From: Adiantum capillus-veneris
Lineage: Eukaryota; Streptophyta; Polypodiopsida; Polypodiales; Pteridaceae
Direction: 5' to 3'
Length of the DNA: 64,000 nucleotides
Assembly: GCA_014529385.2 (NCBI GenBank)
Contig: CM043963.1
Coordinates: 95,494,412 to 95,558,411 of the forward strand
The notes beneath the pieces are model-generated. The model was not told the DNA's origin, searched no databases, and saw nothing but the letters and a program-made list of their open reading frames with translations. Both the position numbers and the translations under genes were made by a program. This document shows, piece by piece, positions 10,793 through 21,000 of this stretch (position 1 is the stretch's first letter; the number at the start of each line of letters is the position of its first letter).

Positions 10793-12720
10793 AGTTTTGC
10801 AGAAAAGGATGGCCAAAGGGGAGGTAGATAGAAAATAGGTAACGGCTTGGATCGATGAACTTGAACAAGGCTAGACGGTGGATGAAACAAGCAAGCAGGT
10901 CTTTGACTAAACAAGGATGGCCTAAACGGCCCAGGTAAACAAGTAGACAAGGATGGCCAAAGGAGAGGTAGACAACAGCAAACAAGTAGACGCACATCGA
11001 AGTGTATCCGCAAGTTTCCTTATGTTTTCTTGAGATATAAAGATAGTAACAAGTAAACTGACATGGTTAGGTAAACAAGACTAGACTGGACGCATGAGAA
11101 ACAAGTTAACACGTCTTTGACAGCCTAAAGAACACATGTGAACAAGTAGACATACACCCTAAACCGCCCACCTACGAACAAGTAGCCAGACACAGGCTAA
11201 CAGTTACCCTAAACCTGCGAACAAGTAGCTAGACATAGGTAAACAAAGCCGACCTAGAGACATGGACAACCAGGAACAAGTAGACAGACATAGGTACTGA
11301 AGTAGGCATGGGACGTAACCGTGATCAAATAGGCATGGGCAATTGCGAACAAGTAGACAGACTTGTATAGGTAAAGAAAGCCTGGATGCATGAGAAACAA
11401 GGGTTTTGCACTACTTTGATCAAACAAGGACGGCCTAAAATGTTCGGGTAAACAATTAGATGTGGGCGGTAACCTTGAACACTTAAGCAGACATGGGTGG
11501 AAGCCGCAACCAAGTAGACTGACATGGGAAGGTAAACAAGGCTGGCCTAGATGCCATGAGAAACAAGCAAGTGACCATGTCTTTGACTTTGACCAAACAA
11601 GGACAGCCTAAACGGCACATGTAAACAAGTAGACATGGACGGTAGCATCAACCTACAAACAAGTAGCCAGACACAAGTAAACAAGGCCAGCCTAGATGCC
11701 ACGACGCCTAGAAACGTGGACAACCAGGAACAAGTAGACATGGGCCGTAACTGCGAACAAGCAGACAAACACAAGTAAACAAGGCCAACCAAGACGAATG
11801 AGAAACTAGGGAACACGTCTTTGATCAAACAAGGACGGCCTAAATTGTGTGGGTAAACAAGTAGACATGGGTGGTAACCGCGAACAAGTAGGCTGACATG
11901 TATGGGTAAAGAATTGTGGCCTAGACACTTGAGACACAAGTAAGTGAACACGTCTTTGACCAAACAAGGACACCCTAAATGGCACATATAAACCGTCAAC
12001 CTACGAACAAGTAGCCAGACACAGGTAAACAAGGCCGATCTAGGTGCCGCGATGCACATGGACGATAACCCTAGACATGGATGGTAACCATCAACCTACG
12101 AACAAGTAGCCAGACACAGGTAAACAAGGCCGGCCTAGGTGACGCGATGCACATGGACAACCACGTACAAGTAGACACACACACAAGTAAAATAGACATG
12201 GGCAGTGGAAATTATGAACTAGTAGATACTGTCTATATAGGTGAAGAAGACCGGCCTAGATGCGTGCCTAGATAGGGCGGTAACCATGAACAAGTAGATA
12301 GACATAGGAGAACGAGTAGATAGACATAGGGTGGTAACAGTGAATAAGTAGGCATGGGCAACCACAAACAAGTAGATAGACACGGGGAAACAAGTCTGGC
12401 CAAGATGCTTGAGAAACAAGTAGACATGGGCAACTGTGAACAAGTAGACTAACGTGGATAGGTAAACAAGGCTGGCCGAGACACATGAGAAACAAGTGAG
12501 CATGTATTTGGCCAAACAAGGATAGCCTAAATGGCAATTTCAATCAAGTAGGCAACTGTGAACAAGTAGACATGGGAAACCATGAACTGGTAGACAAACA
12601 CGGGTAAACAAGGCCGTCTTAGATGGACATATAGGCATCTATGTTCAAGTTGACATGGACCACCCACCACTCCAAATTCTCTGTCACTCTTCAACAACTT
12701 TGGGTAAACAAGGGCACTAA
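10793..12720. repeat. Degenerate minisatellite block (about 1.9 kb)
   Basis: Built from irregularly spaced variants of a few words: AACAAGTAGACATGGG, GGTAAACAAGGC, CCTAGATGC, GGTAACC.CGAACAAGTAG and AGACACAGGTAAACAAG. Repetition distance varies from about 60 to 120 bp, with no single period. Minus-strand frames here give Tyr/Leu/Val/Ser-rich strings that only reflect the repeat. It lies just upstream (minus-strand sense) of the Ulp1-like exons. Degenerate arrays of this kind are known as subterminal repeats of plant DNA transposons, but no terminal inverted repeats were found. Confidence 0.8.
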
Positions 12721-15700
12721 AATGGAGGCAACCATAATCCACTACTCGGCCTTGCGAAGAAAGAACTTGGAATAAACAAAGACAGATGAACATAGGCATT
12801 TGAGTAGACACGGACCACTCCGAGTACTAACTCCTCAATAGTTGTAGGTTTTATACTTCCACACATCCATTCCTTCTTTCCCTTGCATTGTCGATTCCTT
12901 TTAGCTTCAATGACAATTCCCTTTACTTCCCCTGAAGAGAGGCAATGAGAGTGTGGTAGAGATGCGTGGAGGGAGTGAGAGAGAGAGAAGAGGAGAATGA
13001 CACCCGATGGGCCCCAACCAACGCACACTCTCAAGGACCCTCACACCATTGCCAATGTGGTATTTAATTTAGATTGCGTAAGTGGAATGAAGACATGCAA
13101 TACCCGAAGTGCATATTCAAACCGACTGAAATGATGAATGTCGTCACGACACCTCCAGGATTGATCTGATGCACCGTTGGATCCTTCTGTGCCTGCATGG
13201 CCACCAAGGGGTTTTTTTGGGGCTGAATTGTGCTCCCAATGTGAGAGGAATGAAGGGCTGAAAACGCAGATATCTACATTGCTGATGATGGGAAGCAGTG
13301 TGAGCTAAAACAACCACTCAACAAAGCAAAGCCCTTGACAAGGCCGCCCTGGGTAGCCACAAACCACTTCACATACATGATAAACAACATCGGGCTGTAA
13401 GTAGACATGAACTACTTACTTAAAAGCTAATACAAAGCTCTCAACGGGCATGAGCCATCTCACCTACTCGAAGATAGGCTAGAATAAACAAGGCAACCCT
13501 TATGGCAAACATGGCCTCACATGGTGCACTATGCGTACCTCAAGATGGTGAAAAACAACATGAACTTGATGTCAGCTACCCATGACAACTCCGAGAAAAC
13601 AAACAAAACCACATGCAAGGAAGGAAACATAGAAGCGTGCAAAGCAGTCCTATAGCAAACACGGACGAGTACCCATAATCCACAACACCTCTTAGCAAAT
13701 AAAGACACCGCATGCAAATACAAAAGTCTTTATGTTCATTGTACGATTACTAAGAAATTTGCCTAGTTGCATGCAATATATGATGTGGGTTCACGTTTAT
13801 GGGAAGTGCAAGGTGTGGACCCATGGCAGTCATCCATTGTTCAAGAACCATTAGCTCCATTGTACGTAGTATTGACTAGAAACCATGACATCCCTTGCTA
13901 ATGTCATCTTGGCCAAATATTGGGTGCAGAACTAGGTACTAGTACATATGCCAGCATACATCAATGCAAAGCTCTGCATACTGAGTTTTTTTCCATAACT
14001 CTGTAGATGCAAGGTAGATCCAGCCACAATGAGAGCAATTGCTAAAAGGGGCATCAAGTAGGGGAAGTTAGCACCTTAATAAGGTAGTTGATATAGGGCA
14101 TGTGCACCATGGAAGGTAGAAAGAACTAACACAATATCTGCTGATCATAACTCGAGCAAAAAAATCAGAAAAAGAAGTACTATGTCCGGTTTAGGGCCTA
14201 GGCAATATACGTTGATGAATCCAGCATATGCCTAGTCTTCTCTTTATCACGTCGTTTAGGGAAAAACTAGCTAGACAACTAGGGATTGTGTCAAAAGATA
14301 GCGTATTTGCTGCATATACCCACTTTTGGAGCGTGAAAATCAAACTTTGATGGAACTACAATTAGAGTTTTTGTTTGTAACCAGGAAATTTTGTATTCAA
14401 ACCAAGGTAGGAGAGCACTAAATAGATCTATGTACTCAGTTTTTGTCATAGCTCGAGAGAAGCAGGGTAGACTCATCCAGAATGAGCCTAGTTGATAGGC
14501 CTTGCATACTACGGAAGGTAGAGAGAATTAACACAATATCAGTTGGCGTGCAAAACTTCACAATGCGAAGCCTACATTTCCGCTATATGACCAAGGAATA
14601 TACCTTGATGAGTTCAACATATGCCTAGATTCACCTCTAAAGGGAAGTCCATGGTAGAGACTCATGGTTGTCATCCACATGTCAATATAACCATTAGCTC
14701 CCCACCAATCTGTTGTCACAATTTTAGAGATGGAAGTCAGATTCAGCCACAATGAAGCCTAGCATTGAACCAAGCAGTAAATATGAAATGTTGGCACAAA
14801 CAAGAGGCAATTGGTACGGCATGCACACCGTGGGAGGTGCAAAGAATTAACTCAACACCAGCTGGTTGTAACTCAAGCAAGAACTTCACAATAGGAAGCT
14901 AGAAATACATGTAGATATGACTAGATTCACCATTAAAGGGAAGGTCAAGGTATAGAGTCATGGTAGTCATCCATATGTCGATATAAGCATCAACCAATTT
15001 ACTAAACATATCATGCATAGTGTTTACTAAATACTACACCCCCACTAACATGGTCAATTTCCCAATAGTAGGTGTCAGACTAGGTTCGAATATATGCTTT
15101 CACACACCCAAACCACATGCATGCGTGCACACACACAAATAAGCATACATAAATACAAAGGTTTGCAAACACAAACAAAGAATATAAGCAGCAAAACAAT
15201 AAAATTAGAGAAAGAGTTTTAGACCACTCTACATGCTTATCATAGCCTTCATTGATTCGCTTTTGGATGTGGGCAAGGTGTTGATCGGCGGTTGAATGAT
15301 AGACCTCCATGGCTCCTTCACAATCCTATTGACGAATTCATCCCTAGGCATTGTTCTAGTCTCGGGATTCACCTTATCCCATTTCTCCTCCGTTCGCCAA
15401 CTATTGAGGTTCTCAGCCTTTCTCAGCCCCCTCAAGCCTCGGCCCGTCGCAGTAGATCACCCCTCCCCCTGCCAACCCACGGGCCTCATCGCAAACTCCC
15501 TCAACATGCCTGAATACAAGCTCCAATCGCCTCCTTGTTCTCGCCGTGCATGCAGACCCTGTGCAACAATGCAAGCCGATAAACCCCCCCCCCCCCCCGC
15601 CCCAAAAAAAAAAAAAACCCTCTGCATACTGTCCACTCCACCCACCCGCATGCAACATACAAGCTCGCCTGCCAGCATCGAGATCCTCGCCACGCTAGAC

Positions 15701-16080
15701 ACCATTCTTGCCACCTCAGCAATCCCCCTTGCCAACGCGGCCCAATTCCCCGTTGGAGACACCCACATAAGCCCGCCAGTCCATGTTCACTTTATTTGCC
15801 CTTGTTTACTTTTACTTGTTTACGTGGACGACGGAGATCTCCACAAAAACAACACCCGACTCTCTTGCCGTGGATCCGACCACTTCCCCTTCCTTAAAGA
15901 CCTCGTGTCGAATAGTCATGAGGGGAGGCGATGCCAGTGCCCGCCTAAACAATATCTCACACAAGCTTTTGCCAATTTTAAATTGGGGGAGCGGGGGCAT
16001 CGCGGGCCGTCGATTTTGCGATGCCATCCGAATTTTCCAATTGGCCCAAATTTACTAAACTAACCTGAATTTATCAAGAA
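12721..16080. other. Mostly unrecognised intergenic sequence
   Basis: Two minus-strand stretches look protein-like but unrecognised: about 12930-12830 (GEVKGIVIEAKRNRQC) and about 15435-15229 (EFVNRIVKEPWRSI, with IQKRINEGYDKHVEW in the neighbouring frame). They could be further exons of the Ulp1-like locus or a transposon gene. The words ACACAATATC.GCTG and GGAAGGTAGA.AGAA.TAACACAA recur around 14110, 14510 and 14830, a weak diverged repeat. No domain was identified. Confidence 0.4.
15584..15617. repeat. Poly(C)15 followed by poly(A)
   Basis: A run of 15 C at 15584-15598, then GCCCC and about 13 A. Confidence 0.95.
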
Positions 16081-16108
16081 CATGTCTCCCAATGCTCTCA
16101 AGAAACAC

Positions 16109-16172
16109 GCGCAGGCGAAGTGGTTAAGGTGATAAGCTCTTAACGGTGATGTCGTGGGTTCGAGTTTGGAGG
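16109..16172 (+). repeat. tRNA-derived SINE-like head
   Basis: Contains an A-box-like GAAGTGGTTAAGGTGATAAGC and, about 40 bp on, a B-box-like GGTTCGAGTT, the internal pol III promoter spacing of tRNAs. No canonical cloverleaf with a clean acceptor stem is evident, so a tRNA-derived element is more likely than a functional tRNA gene. Confidence 0.5.
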
Positions 16173-16393
16173 GGGGGGTGCAACCTCAACACTAAAGGGC
16201 ACGTGCAATTTAATTAAGCCCAAGCGATGGGATCTACGACAGGGGAACTAGGACACGGAGATCGGGACGCGCACAGCCGTAGGATGAGCCAGAGTAAACT
16301 AGGACACAAAAAAGTAAACTTGGACAAGCAGGGAGCCTGTCTTTGTTTACTTATCATGCATATGTTTCCCATCATGGACAACATGTGTGCACG

Positions 16394-16450
16394 GGAGTCT
16401 TGGATAGGCGACATGCCTTGCATGGCCCCCACCCAGGTTCAAATCCCGCG
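16394..16450 (+). repeat. Weak tRNA-like/SINE-like fragment
   Basis: GGTTCAAATCCCGCGTG at 16436-16452 is an excellent B-box. The upstream part (TGGATAGGCGACATGCC) is only a poor A-box. Included because three better tRNA-like heads lie within 1.3 kb. Confidence 0.3.
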
Positions 16451-16867
16451 TGCGACACCTGACGTCCATTTTTTGAGCCCTTAAACCTCCTTGAGATTCG
16501 TGTGCATAACCCCCCACCGTTGATCCCACCACTTGGCTTCATTAAATTTCCGTGCCCTTTAGTGCTGAGGGGGGTACATGTCACCTGAATTTACAAGTGT
16601 CACCCAAACTTACAAGTTTTTGGTGCACCGAATTTACCAGTTTTCCCAAATTTACAAGAAGCGGATCGGATGGCTCATATTGCACCTAGTCCCCGTAATA
16701 AACATGGGCCATTGACCACCTCCTAAAATGCCCGTGTGAGATAGTGAGGAGGCACGGCTAGCCTCGTTACTAAATGACACCTCCTCTTGGGAGGTGAGAT
16801 CAATGGCTCACGATCACCGGTTGATTGTGACCGTTGGATTGCCTATGGAATGCAAAAGGTTCCCACT

Positions 16868-16945
16868 TTCTCGCATCCGGGACTTGAACCCGCTACCCTC
16901 TCCCCAGCGGAATTGACTCTAACCACTAGGATAACGCGCGCTCGT
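16868..16945 (-). repeat. tRNA-derived SINE-like head
   Basis: The minus strand reads GCGCGTTATCCTAGTGGTTA, then GGGTTCAAGTCCCGG: an A-box TAGTGGTTAGAGT and a near-consensus B-box GGTTCAAGTCC with T-arm pairing. This is the classic head of a plant tRNA-related SINE. The body and tail were not delimited. Confidence 0.55.
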
Positions 16946-16984
16946 TGAAAGGTGTGTGTGTGGTAAGTTTATAGATCACGGCGT

Positions 16985-17130
16985 CGCGGATAAGTTTACA
17001 CCTAATTCACATCGAGTTCGCATTGAGTTCACACCACCCTCCCCAATTCACACCTAGTTCACACCGTGTTCACGTTGAGTTCACACCAAATTTGGTGTGG
17101 TGCACATACCTCTGAGTTCACTCTTAGTTC
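16985..17130. repeat. Short-motif array (GTTCACACC-like)
   Basis: Repeated variants of GAGTTCACACC, AGTTCGCATTGAGTTCAC and TAGTTCACACC at roughly 10-22 bp spacing. Confidence 0.6.
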
Positions 17131-17344
17131 ACACCTAGTTCAAATGACGATTGGACAGCTCAGATTGCACCCGCCTCGCGACGCCTATTGTGGGCCATTG
17201 ATCCCACCTCCCTAGGGAGGTGTCAATTAGTGAGACGAGGCACCGCTACGCCAACTCCCCTCAGGATTATTTGACACCACTTGTGTCAGGTGGGATCGAT
17301 GGTCGCTATTAATTGGGGATGGTGGGATTGGTTTTGCGCCGTCC

Positions 17345-17590
17345 AATGGCGAATTAATCCCCAAGTGATCGTCATGTGATCACAATCCAAGGGAACTCAA
17401 TGTGAACATCAAGTGATCGCCAAGTGATCCTCGTGTGATTCCCAATTGAGATGTGATCACCCTGTGAACCTACCTATTCCAAAGTGATCACCGTGTTACC
17501 CCAACCATTCTAAAGCGATCTCCAAGTGATCACCGTGTGACCCCAACCATTCCAAAGTGATTTCCAAGTGAACACCGTATGATCCGTACC
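17345..17590. repeat. Short-motif array (AAGTGATCRCC-like)
   Basis: At least ten variants of CAAGTGATC, GTGATCACCGTGTGA and CCAAAGTGATC follow one another at about 10-12 or 20-24 bp. Several contain the palindrome GTGATCAC. CCCCAACCATTC occurs twice, indicating a higher-order duplication of about 50 bp. Confidence 0.65.
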
Positions 17591-17637
17591 CCGTCACTTT
17601 TGCCAGATCATACTATGTTCTCACCCTCTTTACAAAT

Positions 17638-17710
17638 GGCGTGCGATAGCTTAATGGGAGAGCGTCCGCCTCTAGTGTGGGAGGTGGTGGGTTCAAATCG
17701 TGGGGGCAGA
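17638..17710 (+). repeat. tRNA-like sequence (SINE head or degenerate tRNA)
   Basis: Contains GCGTGCGATAGCTTAATGGG (A-box TAGCTTAATGGGAGAG) and, after a stem-like GCCTCTAGTGTGGGAGG, the B-box GGTTCAAATCG. Length and box spacing are tRNA-like. The acceptor stem does not pair cleanly, so it is called tRNA-like, not a tRNA. Confidence 0.5.
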
Positions 17711-17867
17711 CCGATTGGAATCTTTTAATTCTTGAGAATAAATGGATGGTTCACATCTTTCAGAGATCTTGGACCGCCGACCCCACCTAACAGCGTGGTG
17801 TCAAATAGTCCCGTGGGCCAACTCCCCTTGACTCCATCGCAGGCCGAAGCGCTCTCGGAAAGAGACG

Positions 17868-17878
17868 TTTAAATATGG
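17868..17878 (+). promoter_or_regulatory. Possible TATA-like element of the GRAS gene
   Basis: TTTAAATATGG lies about 180 bp before the GRAS ATG, with a (GA)n pyrimidine/purine patch in the presumed 5' UTR. Position and composition only; no initiation site is visible. Confidence 0.25.
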
Positions 17879-17991
17879 ACGTCAGTGTTATCTTTTCTCG
17901 CCATGATTGCTTTGTGTTTGCAGCCTGCAGAGGCGCGAACCGGGGACATCGGAGAACTTAGAGAGAGAGAGAAAGAAGTGCAGGCGCAGGG

Positions 17992-18045
17992 ATGGATGGA
18001 TGGAATATGGGGATGAGTGAGCAGAAGCTCTTTTTCTGCTCGTGA
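17992..18045 (+). promoter_or_regulatory. Upstream ORF in the presumed GRAS 5' leader
   Basis: A 17-codon ORF (starting MDGWNMGM) begins at 17992 with further in-frame ATGs at 18007 and 18013. It ends with TGA at 18045, four bases before the main ATG at 18050. A second short uORF starts at 17996 and ends at 18016. If the leader is transcribed from upstream, these would be met before the main start. Confidence 0.45.
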
Positions 18046-18049
18046 GAGA

Positions 18050-21000
18050 ATGGGGGATGGTTTCTCCTCTTTCCTCATTGATGGGCTCTCTGCAGACATC
18101 TTGGGCTCCATATGCACAGATGGCGATTGCAGGGTTCTAAGTAGCCCCCTTCCCCCTTCTTCAGCATCACAAGTGCATCCAACGGAGCAGAACCCTCCCT
18201 TCAGTCCAGAGTTAACCCACCTACATGCTCTTCTGGAGGAGGATGATACTCCTGCAGAAGATGAAGCGAATCTCAGCCTCGGCATGTTGGTTGCATATCA
18301 TGCCAAAGCTTCTGAACTCGCAGCCATCTTGAAGGAAGACTCTCCTGCCCTGAATCTAAATTTCACTCTTAAATCTCAACACTCTTCACCCTTGTTGCCA
18401 GAAGCGGTCCCTCCGAGCATGCACAATCCAAGCCTCCAGATACCTGACAACAGGTTTTTCCCCTTGCACGGCTCTGGTCCACCTCGGACACTTGCACCAC
18501 CCCCCTACTGCGTGTCAACTAAGCTCCTTGACACTGAGCTCTTTAAAAGTATACCGGCTGCAACCTTGCCGTCCTTCATCAATAACCCTTTTAGTGTTAG
18601 GGCTGAGAAAGAGCACAGGAAAGCCTCTGCTCTTAGGCCTCGCAAGGAGCCTTACAAAATTGTTGGCAAACCAAAAGAGGATGTGTATGTTGATCTCAAT
18701 CATTTGCTGCTGCGGTGTGCAAATGCTATTGGATTGAATGACAGCAAGACAGCCATGGATGCACTACTGAAAGTGAAGCAGCATGCATCTCCAGATGGAG
18801 ATGGGGCACAACGGATGGCTTATTACTTTGTAGATGCTTTGGAAGCTAGGTTAGCAGGCACAGGTTGGCAAGTTTACTTGGGACAAATGCGGCAACAGCG
18901 AGCATCTCCAAAGGAGATTTTGAAGGCTAGTTGGATGTATATGTTAAACTCTCCATTTGCAAAGGCATTTCGCTTTTTTGTGAATCAGATGATTTTGGGT
19001 GTGGCAAAGGAGGCATCAGTTTTACACATTATGGAATACCAGTTTACAGGTTTTCAGTATCCATCTCTTTTTAAGGCTTTGGCTGAAAGGCCAGGAGGTC
19101 CTCCACAGGTATGCAATGCACTGCTGAAAATAGCTTGTTTTACAGTGTAGAGTGCATATTTGTTTGGCTTGGCATGCATTTTGTACATGTTTGTACATCT
19201 AAGGCATACAGTGCGCACACGTTTCCGTGAGATGCTAGATTGCAGGAAACACACTCCTCGGGCTTGAACTGTTCTTTCGGCGGTTCCAGTCAGAGCGTGT
19301 GTTTCAATCCTTGGAAACGAGGGTGGAAATTGGAACCTCGGGCAATCTTTTTAAGTAAGAAACTGGGCTGCTTTTGTTACATGAGGTTTTTAGAGAAAAT
19401 AAACTTTTTCTGAACTGGCTAATCTCTACATCCAGAGAGCAAGCTAAGAGGACAGTTTTTCTGGAAACAGTCAATTGTTAGCAAACTATGCAAGTACTTG
19501 TGATCTTCTGCATTCTTACTGATGTACCTTTTAACTGGTCATACTCCTGTTGAGCCTCCATTGGGCATACTCTCGGTGTCCCCTAGTTAGGGAGGTTGTC
19601 GTTTTAGGGTGAGTTGTACAGGTTGCCATTTCCAAATTGGAAATGTTTCATGAAGCAAAGGTAAAAGGGAGGGAAATGTACGAATATTCATTCTTAACTG
19701 AATAGGGAGTTGTGCTGTGAGTTTCACATGTACAAGGAGGAGCCTCAAGTATAAGTTGTTAGTGCATTTATTGCGGCAGGAAAAGTTATGGCATCTCAAG
19801 TGAATTGCCAAATGTGATTCCAATGTTTATTTTGGCTTTTAGGTATTTATTTCACTTATTTGTTTAAGTCTGGGTAGGGCAATTTACTGAGGTGGCTATA
19901 TAGCATTGCCAAGGTTGGTTGGTTCAGAAGTATCTCTCGCTCTCTTTTTCTCTCTCATGTATTCTCCCCATTGCTCTACGCTTCCACATCATCAACTTTG
20001 ACATGGTATCAGAGCTTTGTGCTCATTGATCGCAAGGGAGAGGATCAACACCCGTGGAGAAGAGGAAGATCCAAAGCAAAGAGATCCCTTGCAGGTTGTG
20101 TTTTTTAAAGCTAGAGGGTCGCTGGCGTTTTTCAAGATCGGTGTGTTCTGTAGTGTTTTGATATGCTGCCAGAATATTCGTTTTGATGTGCTGCCAGAAT
20201 CGGCCTCTTGGTATGCTGCGAAAATCGGCGTTTGATATGTTGCAGGAATCTGTTGAGGCAGTGGTCTGCTGAATGGCGTTTTGAGATGCTATCTATATAT
20301 TGCAGATTTTCTCAGGTGCGTTTTGAAACGTTGTTTCAATAGTGCAGAGATTTGAGAAGCATTTTTTGAGGCTTTGGGCCAAGAAGACCTTGTTGGAAGC
20401 TTTTCTATGTGCGTTTTGAAATGTTGCACGTAGAGAAGGCTTGGAGGGCTGTGATATTTAAAGCATTTTGAAAGGTGCTACTTTAGTGATGGCTAGAGAA
20501 GACCTCTCTTTGCAAAGCATTTTGAAATGCATGATCAAAAGAGGCCCAAAGTGCTGTGCTTTTGGCATCAAAGGCATAAGCAAGGGCTTGTTTCCGCGTA
20601 GCTTCGGCATCGATAACCATGACCAACACCAACTATCGGCTATGGAAAGTGGATCAACCAATTCCCGGTTAGCGGCCTATGCACGGGTGAAGTTCTCAAG
20701 GAAGCCGTCGATATGTTTGGCTCGGGATTGTGAAGCCAAAAGCGAATGCACGAGCTTGCTAGAGGACAAAGGCAAAGGCACACTTGATGAGGTCGACAGT
20801 ACCAGTACTCAGTTAGATGCCTCGGTACCCACGAGGTCCGATAACCATTGTTATAAAAATGGCACGATGCTTTGTTTGACTTAGGAGTTTGAAGCCAAAG
20901 ACAAAAGTAAGAACTCACAAAGGGACAAAGGCAAAGGCAAAGGCAAGCTAGATAGAGATAACGGTGATAAAGATTTGACAGAGGAGATCGGCATGGCACA

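Larger units (their letters stand above)
16670..17340 (+). repeat. Diverged duplicated unit (two copies) upstream of the GRAS gene
   Basis: Segment 16670-16850 (GGATGGCTCATATTGCACC, GGGCCATTGA, CACCTCC, a TAGTGAG-GAGGCAC block and GAGATCAATGG) recurs in diverged form at 17150-17345 (GGACAGCTCAGATTGCACC, GGGCCATTGATCCC, CACCTCC, GTGGGATCGATGG). Both copies contain imperfect inverted repeats around GGGAGGTG and CACCTCC. Confidence 0.55.

Noticed and set aside
10770-12543. Several minus-strand ORFs rich in Tyr/Leu/Val
   Set aside because: Frame readings of the degenerate minisatellite at 10793-12720.
15296-16063. 255-codon plus-strand ORF
   Set aside because: Low-complexity Pro/Lys stretch from poly(C)/poly(A), no recognisable domain, and protein-like signal lies on the opposite strand.
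17638-17710. Functional tRNA gene
   Set aside because: A- and B-boxes are good but the acceptor stem does not pair properly. Kept as a tRNA-like/SINE head.
18017-18049. GRAS start at 18017
   Set aside because: The first codon there is GTG, directly after an in-frame TGA. The first ATG in the frame is 18050.
20468-20884. 138-codon ORF as a gene in the intron
   Set aside because: Lies inside the LTR element. It has no family match, and traces of gag occur in another frame.
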